Source of the DNA: Hyphomicrobium sp.
GTDB taxonomy: Bacteria > Pseudomonadota > Alphaproteobacteria > Rhizobiales > Hyphomicrobiaceae
Direction: 5' to 3'
Length of the DNA: 37,119 nucleotides
NCBI RefSeq assembly: GCF_019753045.1
Contig: NZ_JAIELN010000015.1
Coordinates: forward strand, 1 to 37,119
Made by a program: the position numbers and the translations under genes. The first letter of the stretch is position 1; each line of letters begins with the position of its first letter. The notes under the pieces were generated by a model. The model saw only the letters and a program-made list of their open reading frames with translations. It ran no database searches and was not told the origin of the DNA. This document shows positions 6,679 through 13,049 of this stretch, piece after piece.

Positions 6679-7509
6679 ATGACGGTTTGCATTGCTTTAG
6701 TCGCAGGTGGCGGTCGCCACGGCAAGATCGTCACCTGCTACGACACACTGGCGAGTTCCTCCCTCGGAACGAAGTCAATAATGTTGAAGGATAGGGCAGT
6801 TGGATTTGATTGGAGATGTCTAACGGCGGGGAATGAGGAAGAGATCAACGCTTTTGTTCCTCTTCTGTCGGCTTCCATGATGCAAGCAAAAGAGCTTGAT
6901 GAAGTGACTGCGGTCCCTCTCATTCAAGATGTTTTAAAAAAGCGAAAAACGCAGTTGGCCGACGAACTGACGCTATCAAAATGGGGGCTGTCGTTTCAGG
7001 AATTCCGACAATCTCGCGCGCAATTCCCCGACCAGATTTATCAGCAGCATTTTGACGAGGTGCAGCGGCTCCCCTTGCGCGCTGAATTTATCGTCACTGG
7101 ATTTCAAAAAACCAAGGGCGTCAGTTACGGGCCGATGATGATCGTGGTCCGCTCAGACTGGTCCGTAAGCATACAAGAAGATTTCTGCGCGATAGGGGAG
7201 GGGTCGTATCTTGCCACGGCATCTCTCATGAGACGCCATTACAGCGATGTGAAAGCGATAAATTTCGGAATTTATTGCGCTTACGAAGCAAAAAAATATG
7301 CGGAGAGCGTCCCTAGCGTTGGGACCACGACGGGATTGGCTATCTACTCTTCGGACGGTCCGGATAAGACGATAAATTCTGGCGGATTTGCGGAACTCGA
7401 TAAATTGTTCTCTGCGTATGGCCCTCGGGACGTCGAAGCGGATCTGAACTTGAAAGCTAAAATGAATGTATGGTCAGGAGACAAGTTTAAGATCGAAGGA
7501 GAAAACTGA
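6679..7509 (+). CDS. Proteasome/HslV-like Ntn-hydrolase candidate, cargo of element 2
   Basis: 276 residues from the ATG at 6679 (GGGG nine bases upstream); an ATG at 6625 would add 18 residues. With the chosen start, Met removal would expose Thr1 (MTVCIAL...), as in HslV. The layout follows proteasome-type subunits: a strand after Thr1, D22 in VTCYDT (equivalent to Asp17), K37 about 15 residues later (equivalent to Lys33), a hydrophobic turn ending LTAGNEEE, and near residue 173 GEGSYLATA followed by AYEAKKYAESVPSVGTTTGLAIY, resembling the GSG helix and last strands of the fold. Pairing of residues was done by eye, and the family is inferred. No ATPase partner lies in the element. It converges with the small ORF, 2 bases apart. 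Confidence 0.65.
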   Translation: MTVCIALVAGGGRHGKIVTCYDTLASSSLGTKSIMLKDRAVGFDWRCLTAGNEEEINAFVPLLSASMMQAKELDEVTAVPLIQDVLKKRKTQLADELTLSKWGLSFQEFRQSRAQFPDQIYQQHFDEVQRLPLRAEFIVTGFQKTKGVSYGPMMIVVRSDWSVSIQEDFCAIGEGSYLATASLMRRHYSDVKAINFGIYCAYEAKKYAESVPSVGTTTGLAIYSSDGPDKTINSGGFAELDKLFSAYGPRDVEADLNLKAKMNVWSGDKFKIEGEN

Positions 7510-7511
7510 GC

Positions 7512-7673
7512 CTATTTAGGTTTCTTATGATCCCTCGATGTCGCGGCGGCGATCTTTTTCATTGCGCTGGCAAATGACTTTCCGCTCACATCAGCACCGC
7601 TTTTCTTCGCGGCCTCTTTGAAAATCCGCTCTTGCTCTTCTCTGCTTCGCTCTGGCTCTTTGCGTTTGGGCAT
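7512..7673 (-). CDS. Small basic cargo protein of element 2 (53 aa)
   Basis: 53 residues, beginning MPKRKEPERSREEQ and ending in DHKKPK; very rich in Lys, Arg and Glu. It starts 3 bases after the KilA-N gene stop, with GGAAG upstream, so the two are probably translated from one message. Its pattern (Q..IF...A, SFASAMKKIAAAT, basic tail) aligns without large gaps to the 59-residue protein of element 1. Function unknown; conservation across two otherwise different cargoes suggests a role for the element itself. Confidence 0.7.
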   Translation of the reverse strand: MPKRKEPERSREEQERIFKEAAKKSGADVSGKSFASAMKKIAAATSRDHKKPK

Positions 7674-7676
7674 CTG

Positions 7677-8507
7677 CTATGCTTCCGGTTTCTTACGAGC
7701 GGGACGCTTGGTGGGTTTTGGTGCGGGTTCCTCTGGGGGTGCCAGCCGCGCGGCCCTTTGATCGTCAATCAGTTTGCGTACCGCCGTGCCGCTACGTTTT
7801 GACGACTGGTAGCACTCTGAGTGGCCCTGCCGATTAGCGTCCCGTATGTCTTCTGTGGCTAACGCCTCACTCAACATGACGCCTGTGAGGTCGACAAAAT
7901 TCATCTCATCGCGAAGGTTTGCGCTCGCAGGTAGATTACGATTTTTTAGTTCCTCCTTGGTCGTTCGACCTAAGAAGCCTCGGTAGATGCCGTCTGTGCA
8001 TTGTCCCATCGCCCGGCTGGACGAAACGCCATGATCTTGAAGCGTTGCTGTAAATTCCTTTCTGAGAACGCGCGACATGGCGCGCTGTGCGGCCCATCTG
8101 TTTGCATCGCCGCCAGCTTTTTGAAGTGTTTCGTCAGCTAAGAGTGGGTCTCCGCCACGAAACCTGAGATACACTTCGCGGACTTCAACGCCGAGAGATG
8201 GTTCCAAATACTCGGCGTACGAAAGCGCGATAACGGGATGGGCGTACGTGCCGCCACCCTTTCCACTCTTGGAGTAAACTACTGACCCGTCTTCGCTTTT
8301 CGCTTTAACATGGGATTTTCCCATGTTTTGGAGGGCCGCCGCGATGAGTTCAAGCGTGGTTGGTAGGCGCCGCCATTGAGGAGGAGCCTTGGACGCGGGT
8401 TCGCCGACCAAGCGCCACATGTCATTCAGGCTTAAGAAGCCGTTGCCGTCGTCTGCAATCGTGTGGCCTCGAACCGTGAGGGCATCGCCTTTTGATGCTT
8501 CGTCCAT
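7677..8507 (-). CDS. KilA-N domain protein, cargo of element 2
   Basis: 276 residues from the ATG at 8507, which has CGGAG at a 7-base distance; an ATG at 8552 would add 15 residues but has no ribosome site. The N-terminal half carries the phage KilA-N DNA-binding domain: NGFLSLNDMWRL..., PPQWRRLPTTLELI, then GKGGGTYAHPVIALSYAEYL and VREVYLRF. The middle (NRWAAQRAMSRVLRKEF) is helical, and the C-terminus ends in a Pro/Lys/Arg tail. KilA-N proteins are typical of phages and large DNA viruses, often as regulators or antirepressors. It lies 114 bases downstream of the transposase on the same strand and may be expressed from the same promoter. Confidence 0.82.
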   Translation of the reverse strand: MDEASKGDALTVRGHTIADDGNGFLSLNDMWRLVGEPASKAPPQWRRLPTTLELIAAALQNMGKSHVKAKSEDGSVVYSKSGKGGGTYAHPVIALSYAEYLEPSLGVEVREVYLRFRGGDPLLADETLQKAGGDANRWAAQRAMSRVLRKEFTATLQDHGVSSSRAMGQCTDGIYRGFLGRTTKEELKNRNLPASANLRDEMNFVDLTGVMLSEALATEDIRDANRQGHSECYQSSKRSGTAVRKLIDDQRAARLAPPEEPAPKPTKRPARKKPEA

Positions 8508-8621
8508 AATGAAGCTCCGCGAATCAATATTCACCTGCACTTTATCATGCATCGCGCAAGCGTCCCGCAGTAGCTTTCTTGTCTCTTTTTGACTGACGTT
8601 CCAACTGTTGGGAGTCGGGAG

Positions 8622-9527
8622 CTATATCGCCTCCCGATATGTCAGCCGCTTGCCGGGGGCCCCCTTGATTGCCCGTGTCGCGCGCGCTTCGTCGTTCACA
8701 CCCAGTTTGACCCGGTTTGAATACCGGAAATCGAACTCTGCCAGATAGCGATGCAGGTGCCTTTCCGAGCAATGCTGGTAGACGCCCTTCATGCCGCGCT
8801 TGAAGATCGAGTAGTAGCCTTCGATGGTGTTGGTGTGGATGATGCCACGACCATACTGACCCGCTGAATGGTTGACGAAGGCGTGCATATATTCCTTGTC
8901 GAGGTTCCGGTAGAAGCCCGCGTCATCCGTGACGACCTTGGCTTCGCTCGCAAGATTGCGCCGGATGATCGGCATGATGCTTTCTTGGTTGGCTTGGTCG
9001 ATGTGGAAGCTTCGCGCTTCGCCGTCGCGGCTGACGAGCGTCAGTACGGCGTTCTTGTGTGCGTAGCCGCCGACGACCTTCGGTGCCTGCACCTTTTTGC
9101 CGATGAAGGTCTCGTCCACTTCGACGATGCCGCCCCCACCACCCATTGGTGCGAGCGAGCCTGATCGCATGGCTTCGCGGATACGATGCGACATGAACCA
9201 AGCGGATTTGAGCGTCACGCCCAAGGCCCGATGGAGCTGGTTTGAACTCATGCCCTTCTTGCTGGACGACAGCAGGAAGATCGCCTGGAGCCAGATCCGC
9301 ATGGGGATGTGGCTCGCCTCAAAGATCGAGCCGATCTTGACGGTGAAGGGCTTGCGGCAGGCGTAGCACTTATAGGTGCCGATCCGGGTGGACTTGCCCT
9401 TCATCTTGGAGATGCGGGCCTTCTCCATGCAATGGGGGCATACCGGGCCCTCTGGCCAGATCAACGCTTCGACGAAATCGTATGCTTTGGCTTCGTCGTG
9501 GAAGTGCTCTGCGCTCAAAATGGACAT
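8622..9527 (-). CDS. tnp: IS1595-family transposase (element 2)
   Basis: 301 residues. Zinc ribbon C30-x2-C33 and C54-x2-C57, SNQLHRALGVTLKSAWFMSH, then D138 (VEVDETF), D201/D202 (VVTDDAG) and N233/E236 in HTNTIEGYYSIFKRG. All catalytic positions are intact. It is a diverged homolog of the element 1 transposase, most similar over the last 200 residues. Start fixed by AGGAG seven bases before ATG 9527; this site lies in a hairpin. Confidence 0.95.
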   Translation of the reverse strand: MSILSAEHFHDEAKAYDFVEALIWPEGPVCPHCMEKARISKMKGKSTRIGTYKCYACRKPFTVKIGSIFEASHIPMRIWLQAIFLLSSSKKGMSSNQLHRALGVTLKSAWFMSHRIREAMRSGSLAPMGGGGGIVEVDETFIGKKVQAPKVVGGYAHKNAVLTLVSRDGEARSFHIDQANQESIMPIIRRNLASEAKVVTDDAGFYRNLDKEYMHAFVNHSAGQYGRGIIHTNTIEGYYSIFKRGMKGVYQHCSERHLHRYLAEFDFRYSNRVKLGVNDEARATRAIKGAPGKRLTYREAI

Positions 9528-9534
9528 GGCCCGT

Positions 9535-9561
9535 CTCCTATCTGTCTCGAATATATAGGAG
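9535..9561 (-). promoter_or_regulatory. Shine-Dalgarno-hiding hairpin of transposase 2
   Basis: On the transposase strand CTCCTAT (9561-9555), loop of 13, ATAGGAG (9541-9535). The 3' arm is the ribosome-binding site. The 5' arm overlaps the -10 region, so a transcript from the own promoter cannot contain it. Sequence is unrelated to the element 1 hairpin but the design is the same. Confidence 0.65.
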
Positions 9562-9579
9562 AAAAGTTGGGTACGTCAA
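9550..9579 (-). promoter_or_regulatory. Transposase 2 promoter inside the right inverted repeat
   Basis: TTGACG (9579-9574) followed by a TATATAT stretch; candidate -10 boxes are TATATA (9557-9552, spacer 16) or TATATT (9555-9550, spacer 18). The -35 occupies the same position in the inverted repeat as in element 1. Confidence 0.55.
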
Positions 9580-9592
9580 GTATAATATCGCC
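9566..9592 (-). repeat. Right inverted repeat of element 2
   Basis: Reads GGCGATATTATACTTGAC inward; 24 of 27 positions match the left end. Confidence 0.88.
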
Positions 9593-9600
9593 AAAGGTCA
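9593..9600. repeat. Target-site repeat, copy 3 (right of element 2)
   Basis: AAAGGTCA, identical to the copy at 6569-6576. Confidence 0.9.
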
Positions 9601-9799
9601 CCTCTCGCGTAACGGTTCCAGCTTGTTCATTGGCGATAAATCCAGCATGCGATAGACCTCGGGACGAATTCGAGGCGACACCCTCCCGGAAATCGGAAAG
9701 ACGAGGTGTGCAACGTTTCTTATTCTTGTCTTAGTCGGCGTATCAGGTTCGAACGGTAAATCTCGCTCGCGGGCTGCGAGCGCAATGTGGAGCAACACG

Positions 9800-10396
9800 A
9801 TGGCGGTCTCTCTGACCCGTACGGCGGCTGGCGTTATCATCGGAGCATTTGGCCTATGCGCGGCGATCGCGATGGCATCGGCTCAGGACGCGGCCGCGCC
9901 GCAAGGCGCACCGGCCGAGCAGGGCGCGCCCGCTGCGGCCGGCGGCAATCCGCCCTCGCAGGATGACGTGAAGCAGATCAAGCTGACGGAGGAGCAGGTG
10001 ACGCATTTCATCGCCGCTCAAAGCGATCTCGCATCCATCGCGTCGAAAATTCAGTCGGCTGGCGACAAGCCCGACCCCGCGCTGCAGGCTGAACTCGAAA
10101 GCATCGCGACGAAGCACGGCTTCGCCAACTTCGCCGAGCTCGACGACGTCGCGGCAAACATCTCGATCGTCATGGCAGGGCTCGACACCACGACCGGAAA
10201 TTTCGTCGACCCCGTTGACGCGCTGAAGAAGGAGCGCGACGACGTTCAGAAAGACAAGAGCATTCCCGATGCCGACAAGAAGCAGCTCCTCGACGAGTTG
10301 AATGAAGCGATCAGCACGACGCCGAACCTCAAGTTCAAGGAGAACGTCGAGTTGGTGAAGGCACACCGCGCCGAAATCGAGAAGGCGTTGCAGTAG
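9800..10396 (+). CDS. Secreted helical protein of unknown function
   Basis: 198 residues from the ATG at 9800 (GGAG seven bases upstream); an ATG at 9785 has no such site. A clear signal peptide (basic start, hydrophobic core, cleavage near ASAQ-D) is followed by an Ala/Pro/Gly-rich linker and a helical domain with LTEEQVTHFIAAQSDL and a KHGFANFAELDDVAANI motif. Similar exported proteins of unknown function are widespread in this order, with this 'GF.nf.el' pattern; I cannot name the family. Before the transposons arrived it was probably the neighbour diverging from rplM. Confidence 0.8.
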   Translation: MAVSLTRTAAGVIIGAFGLCAAIAMASAQDAAAPQGAPAEQGAPAAAGGNPPSQDDVKQIKLTEEQVTHFIAAQSDLASIASKIQSAGDKPDPALQAELESIATKHGFANFAELDDVAANISIVMAGLDTTTGNFVDPVDALKKERDDVQKDKSIPDADKKQLLDELNEAISTTPNLKFKENVELVKAHRAEIEKALQ

Positions 10397-10442
10397 TTAA
10401 GACAAGCGCGCGCCTTGCGGCGGTGAGGTGGCCCCCAAAATT

Positions 10443-10458
10443 GGCCAGTATACTGGCC
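10443..10458. promoter_or_regulatory. Perfect 16-bp palindrome upstream of the crotonase gene
   Basis: GGCCAGTATACTGGCC is its own reverse complement and lies 21 bases before the ATG at 10480. A GTATAC core is common in operators of GntR/FCD-type regulators, so an operator is plausible; no regulator gene is next to it. Confidence 0.45.
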
Positions 10459-10479
10459 TGAGAAATTGTGAGTCCCCTC

Positions 10480-11295
10480 ATGCAAGATCTTTCGCCAGCC
10501 GGCGCGCCATTGCTCCTGACCGACGTCGTCGAGCCGGGCATTGTCCGCCTGACATTGAACCGGCCCAAGGCGCGCAACGCTCTTTCGCGCGCTTTGCTTG
10601 ATGAAGTGCGTGCGGCGATCGTTGAGCTGGGTCGGGACAAGACGGTCGCAGTCATCATCCTTGCCGCCGCGGGTAAGGTCTTTTCGTCCGGTCACGACCT
10701 GAAGGAAATGACAGCGCACCGCACGGACGCCGATGGCGGCGAAGCTTTCTTTCGCGATACGATGAACGCATGCTCGGCAATGATGCGCGCCATCGTCGCC
10801 TGCCCGAAGCCGGTCATCGCCGCCGTCGAGGGACGCGCGACCGCGGCGGGCTGCCAGCTCGTCGCCACCTGCGATCTGGCCGTTGCCGCCACGACTGCGG
10901 ACTTCGCAACGCCTGGCGTCAACATCGGGCTGTTCTGCTCGACGCCCATGGTCGCGCTCTCCCGAAATGTTTCCCGGAAGCGCGCAATGGAAATGCTGCT
11001 CCTCGGCGAGGCGATCTCGGCGACCGACGCGGTGGCCTACGGTCTCGTCAACCGCGTCGTTCCGGATGCCGATGTGATGCAAGAAGCACTGAGTATGGCG
11101 CGCGCGATAGCATCGAAATCGAAAGCGACTGTCGCGATCGGCAAGGCCGCTTTCTATAGGCAAGCCGAGCTGCCGCTCGATGAAGCATACGCTTACGCCA
11201 GCGAGGTGATGGTCAAAAATATGATGGAAGCGGACGCGGGTGAGGGCATCTGTGCGTTCCTCGAAAAGCGCACGCCCGAATGGAAGGACCGTTGA
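10480..11295 (+). CDS. Enoyl-CoA hydratase/isomerase family protein (ECHDC3-like)
   Basis: 271 residues from ATG 10480 (GTG at 10468 is an alternative). Crotonase fold: substrate-binding/oxyanion segment FSSGHDLKEM and second segment RATAAGCQLVATCDLAVA, then FATPGVNIGLFCSTP. In active hydratases the first catalytic Glu follows the Cys of the second segment and the second is in a PE motif; here they are Gln and Gly. The same pattern is, to my recollection, found in the mitochondrial ECHDC3 family, so the protein likely does not hydrate enoyl-CoA and its reaction is unknown. It is followed with 1 base between by the VOC gene. Confidence 0.9.
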   Translation: MQDLSPAGAPLLLTDVVEPGIVRLTLNRPKARNALSRALLDEVRAAIVELGRDKTVAVIILAAAGKVFSSGHDLKEMTAHRTDADGGEAFFRDTMNACSAMMRAIVACPKPVIAAVEGRATAAGCQLVATCDLAVAATTADFATPGVNIGLFCSTPMVALSRNVSRKRAMEMLLLGEAISATDAVAYGLVNRVVPDADVMQEALSMARAIASKSKATVAIGKAAFYRQAELPLDEAYAYASEVMVKNMMEADAGEGICAFLEKRTPEWKDR

Positions 11296-11296
11296 A

Positions 11297-11728
11297 TTGG
11301 AGCCGCGACTTTCGTTTGTCACGCTTGGTGTCGCCGACGTCGGAAAGGCTCGCGCGTTCTATGAAGCGCTGGGCTTTCGTGCGTCTGCCGCAAGCAAGGC
11401 TGAGGTCGCGTTCTTTGACCTTGGCGGAATAGTTCTTTCGCTGTTCGGCCGCGAAGCCTTGGCCGATGACGCACACGTCCCCGCCAGTAAGCCAGGATTT
11501 TCCGGGATCTCTCTCGCTCACAACGTCAACTCGGAAGCCGAGGTCGATCAGGTTCTGAACGAAGCTGTTTCCGCGGGGGCCAAACTGTTGAAGCCCGGCC
11601 AGAAGGTTTTCTGGGGCGGTTATTCCGGCTACTTCGCCGACCCGGACGGCCACCTTTGGGAGGTTGCCTACAACCCCTTCATGGCGCTCGATGCTGAGGG
11701 CCGGGTATCCATTCCGGCACCCGCATGA
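11297..11728 (+). CDS. VOC (glyoxalase/bleomycin-resistance) family protein
   Basis: 143 residues with a TTG start at 11297: GGAAGGA stands 8 bases upstream and the next in-frame choices would remove the first beta strand. Two beta-alpha-beta modules: LSFVTLGVADVGKARAFYEALGF at the start and GYFADPDGHLWEVAYNPF at the end, the latter with a metal-ligand-like Glu. Family members bind a divalent metal and act on many substrates; none can be chosen here. The 3' end overlaps the next gene by 4 bases. Confidence 0.85.
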   Translation: MEPRLSFVTLGVADVGKARAFYEALGFRASAASKAEVAFFDLGGIVLSLFGREALADDAHVPASKPGFSGISLAHNVNSEAEVDQVLNEAVSAGAKLLKPGQKVFWGGYSGYFADPDGHLWEVAYNPFMALDAEGRVSIPAPA

Positions 11729-12168
11729 TGACCATCGACGGATTGAGCGACGACGAAATCCGCGGCCTCCTGAAGCGCGTGAAAACATTCGCCGTCGTTG
11801 GTGCGTCGCAAAAGCCCGAGCGTCCGAGCAACGGCGTCATGCGCTTCCTCATCGGCGAAGGCTATGTCGTTAAGCCCGTCAATCCCGGCGTTGCAGGCAA
11901 AACCATACACGGCCAGACGGTTTACGCGAGGCTCGCCGACGTGCCTGCACCCATCGACGTCGTCGACGTCTTTCGGGCGTCGGAAGCAGTGACGGACGTC
12001 GTTCGCGACGCGATCGCGGTCAAGGCAAGCACGGGCGCAAGCGTGGTTTGGATGCAGCTCGGCGTGATTAACGAACAAGCTGCAGCGATGGCGCGTGCCG
12101 CCGGCTTCACCGTCGTGATGGACCGTTGCCCGAAAATAGAAATCGCCAGACTGATGCCGAGAGACTGA
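11725..12168 (+). CDS. CoA-binding domain protein (CoA_binding_2)
   Basis: 147 residues forming a single Rossmann-like CoA-binding domain: KTFAVVGASQKPERPSNGV near the N-terminus, GYVVKPVNPG, VDVVDVFRASEAV, and VVMDRCPKIE at the end. This is the family of E. coli YccU. Its ATGA overlap with the VOC gene points to translational coupling, so all three genes (crotonase, VOC, CoA-binding) probably serve one acyl-CoA-related task. Confidence 0.88.
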   Translation: MMTIDGLSDDEIRGLLKRVKTFAVVGASQKPERPSNGVMRFLIGEGYVVKPVNPGVAGKTIHGQTVYARLADVPAPIDVVDVFRASEAVTDVVRDAIAVKASTGASVVWMQLGVINEQAAAMARAAGFTVVMDRCPKIEIARLMPRD

Positions 12169-12288
12169 TGCGAGGCCGGAAATTTATTAGGGAAGCCTCT
12201 TAGAAAGTGGACGGCGGCCGCGGCATCCTGACATTCTAAATCTTCGGGTGGAGCATGCCTAAGTAAACGCCTCGGCAGACACAATGCG

Positions 12289-12325
12289 GCTCGGCTGTTC
12301 CCTTAGGAACATCGCTGGGCCGAGC
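12289..12325 (+). other. Two-tier hairpin upstream of ribA
   Basis: GCTCGGC (12289-12295) pairs with GCCGAGC (12319-12325), and inside it TGTTCC pairs with GGAACA around a 4-base loop. It lies between the CoA-binding gene and ribA. There is no T run. The FMN riboswitch core is not present. It may be an end-of-transcript structure or a leader element. Confidence 0.4.
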
Positions 12326-12397
12326 AGAGGTACGAGACTTTGCGTTCCCTCGACAAATGAGGCATATGCCTTTGAAGACCCCGGAGCCACGGTAACA

Positions 12398-13039
12398 ATG
12401 AAGTCGGGTACCTTGACGTCTGTAAAACTGCCAGCGGATTGGTCGGTGGAAACCATTCTCCCGATCGAATTCCAGGGACAAGAGCTGATGCTCGAAGCCC
12501 ATGCCTATCGCGGCGAGACCGATGAAGAGCAGATCTTGGCGCTCGTGCATCGCGATGCGGCCAAGTTCAATGGTTCTGCGCCGACCCCAGTCGTTCGCGT
12601 TCATTCCGGCTGCGTGACGGGCGACATCTTCCACTCATTGCGCTGCGACTGCTACCAGCAACTCCAGGCCGCTTTGAAGATCATCAGCGACGTCCCCTAT
12701 GGCGCAATCATTTACGTGCCCTACCACGAGGGGCGTGGCATCGGCCTGTTCAAGAAAATCCAGGCCTATGCGCTGCAGGACCAGGGGTTCGATACAGTCG
12801 AAGCCAACATCGAGGTTGGCGCACCGATCGATAGCCGCGATTATGGCCTGACCGCGCGCGTGCTGGCTGACCTCCAAATGCCGGAGATCAAACTCCTGTC
12901 GAACAACCCGGCAAAGGAGCAGGCGCTCAAATCGCACGGCATCCGCGTCGTCGAGCGGCTGCCCATCGTCGCCATGCCGAACAAGTTCAACGAGCGCTAT
13001 CTCGCAACGAAGCGCGCCCGCATGGCCCACAAGCTCTAG
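12398..13039 (+). CDS. ribA: GTP cyclohydrolase II
   Basis: 213 residues from ATG 12398; the frame is open further upstream to 12284 but that part shows no family similarity. The enzyme opens GTP to 2,5-diamino-6-ribosylamino-pyrimidinone phosphate, first step of riboflavin and some other pathways. Zinc ligands C72, C83 and C85 are in SGCVTGDIFHSLRCDCYQQ; the GTP/catalytic region EGRGIGLFKKIQAYALQD and DTVEAN follow. It is stand-alone, without the RibB domain. About 1.9 kb downstream lies a lone RibD reductase domain, which suggests a second use of the RibA product. Confidence 0.92.
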   Translation: MKSGTLTSVKLPADWSVETILPIEFQGQELMLEAHAYRGETDEEQILALVHRDAAKFNGSAPTPVVRVHSGCVTGDIFHSLRCDCYQQLQAALKIISDVPYGAIIYVPYHEGRGIGLFKKIQAYALQDQGFDTVEANIEVGAPIDSRDYGLTARVLADLQMPEIKLLSNNPAKEQALKSHGIRVVERLPIVAMPNKFNERYLATKRARMAHKL

Positions 13040-13049
13040 GCAGCCGGCG

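Larger units (their letters stand above)
6577..9592. mobile_element. IS1595-family transposon with cargo (element 2)
   Basis: 3016 bp, bounded by inverted repeats that match at 24 of 27 positions (6577-6603 against 9566-9592) and by an exact 8-bp target duplication AAAGGTCA on both sides. Content: proteasome-like Ntn-hydrolase candidate (+), small basic protein (-), KilA-N protein (-), transposase (-). Exact duplication suggests a more recent insertion than element 1, whose left copy has one change. Confidence 0.93.

Noticed and set aside
9598-9840. 80-codon minus-strand frame at the right edge of element 2
   Set aside because: It overlaps the start and signal-peptide region of the exported protein gene, has no recognisable ribosome site or similarity and ends just at the target repeat.
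12360-12371. AGGCATATGCCT palindrome before ribA
   Set aside because: Only 12 bp, common by chance in a window of this size, and not in a clear promoter position.
12169-12397. FMN riboswitch in front of ribA
   Set aside because: The conserved core segments of that riboswitch were not found; only an unrelated nested hairpin is seen.
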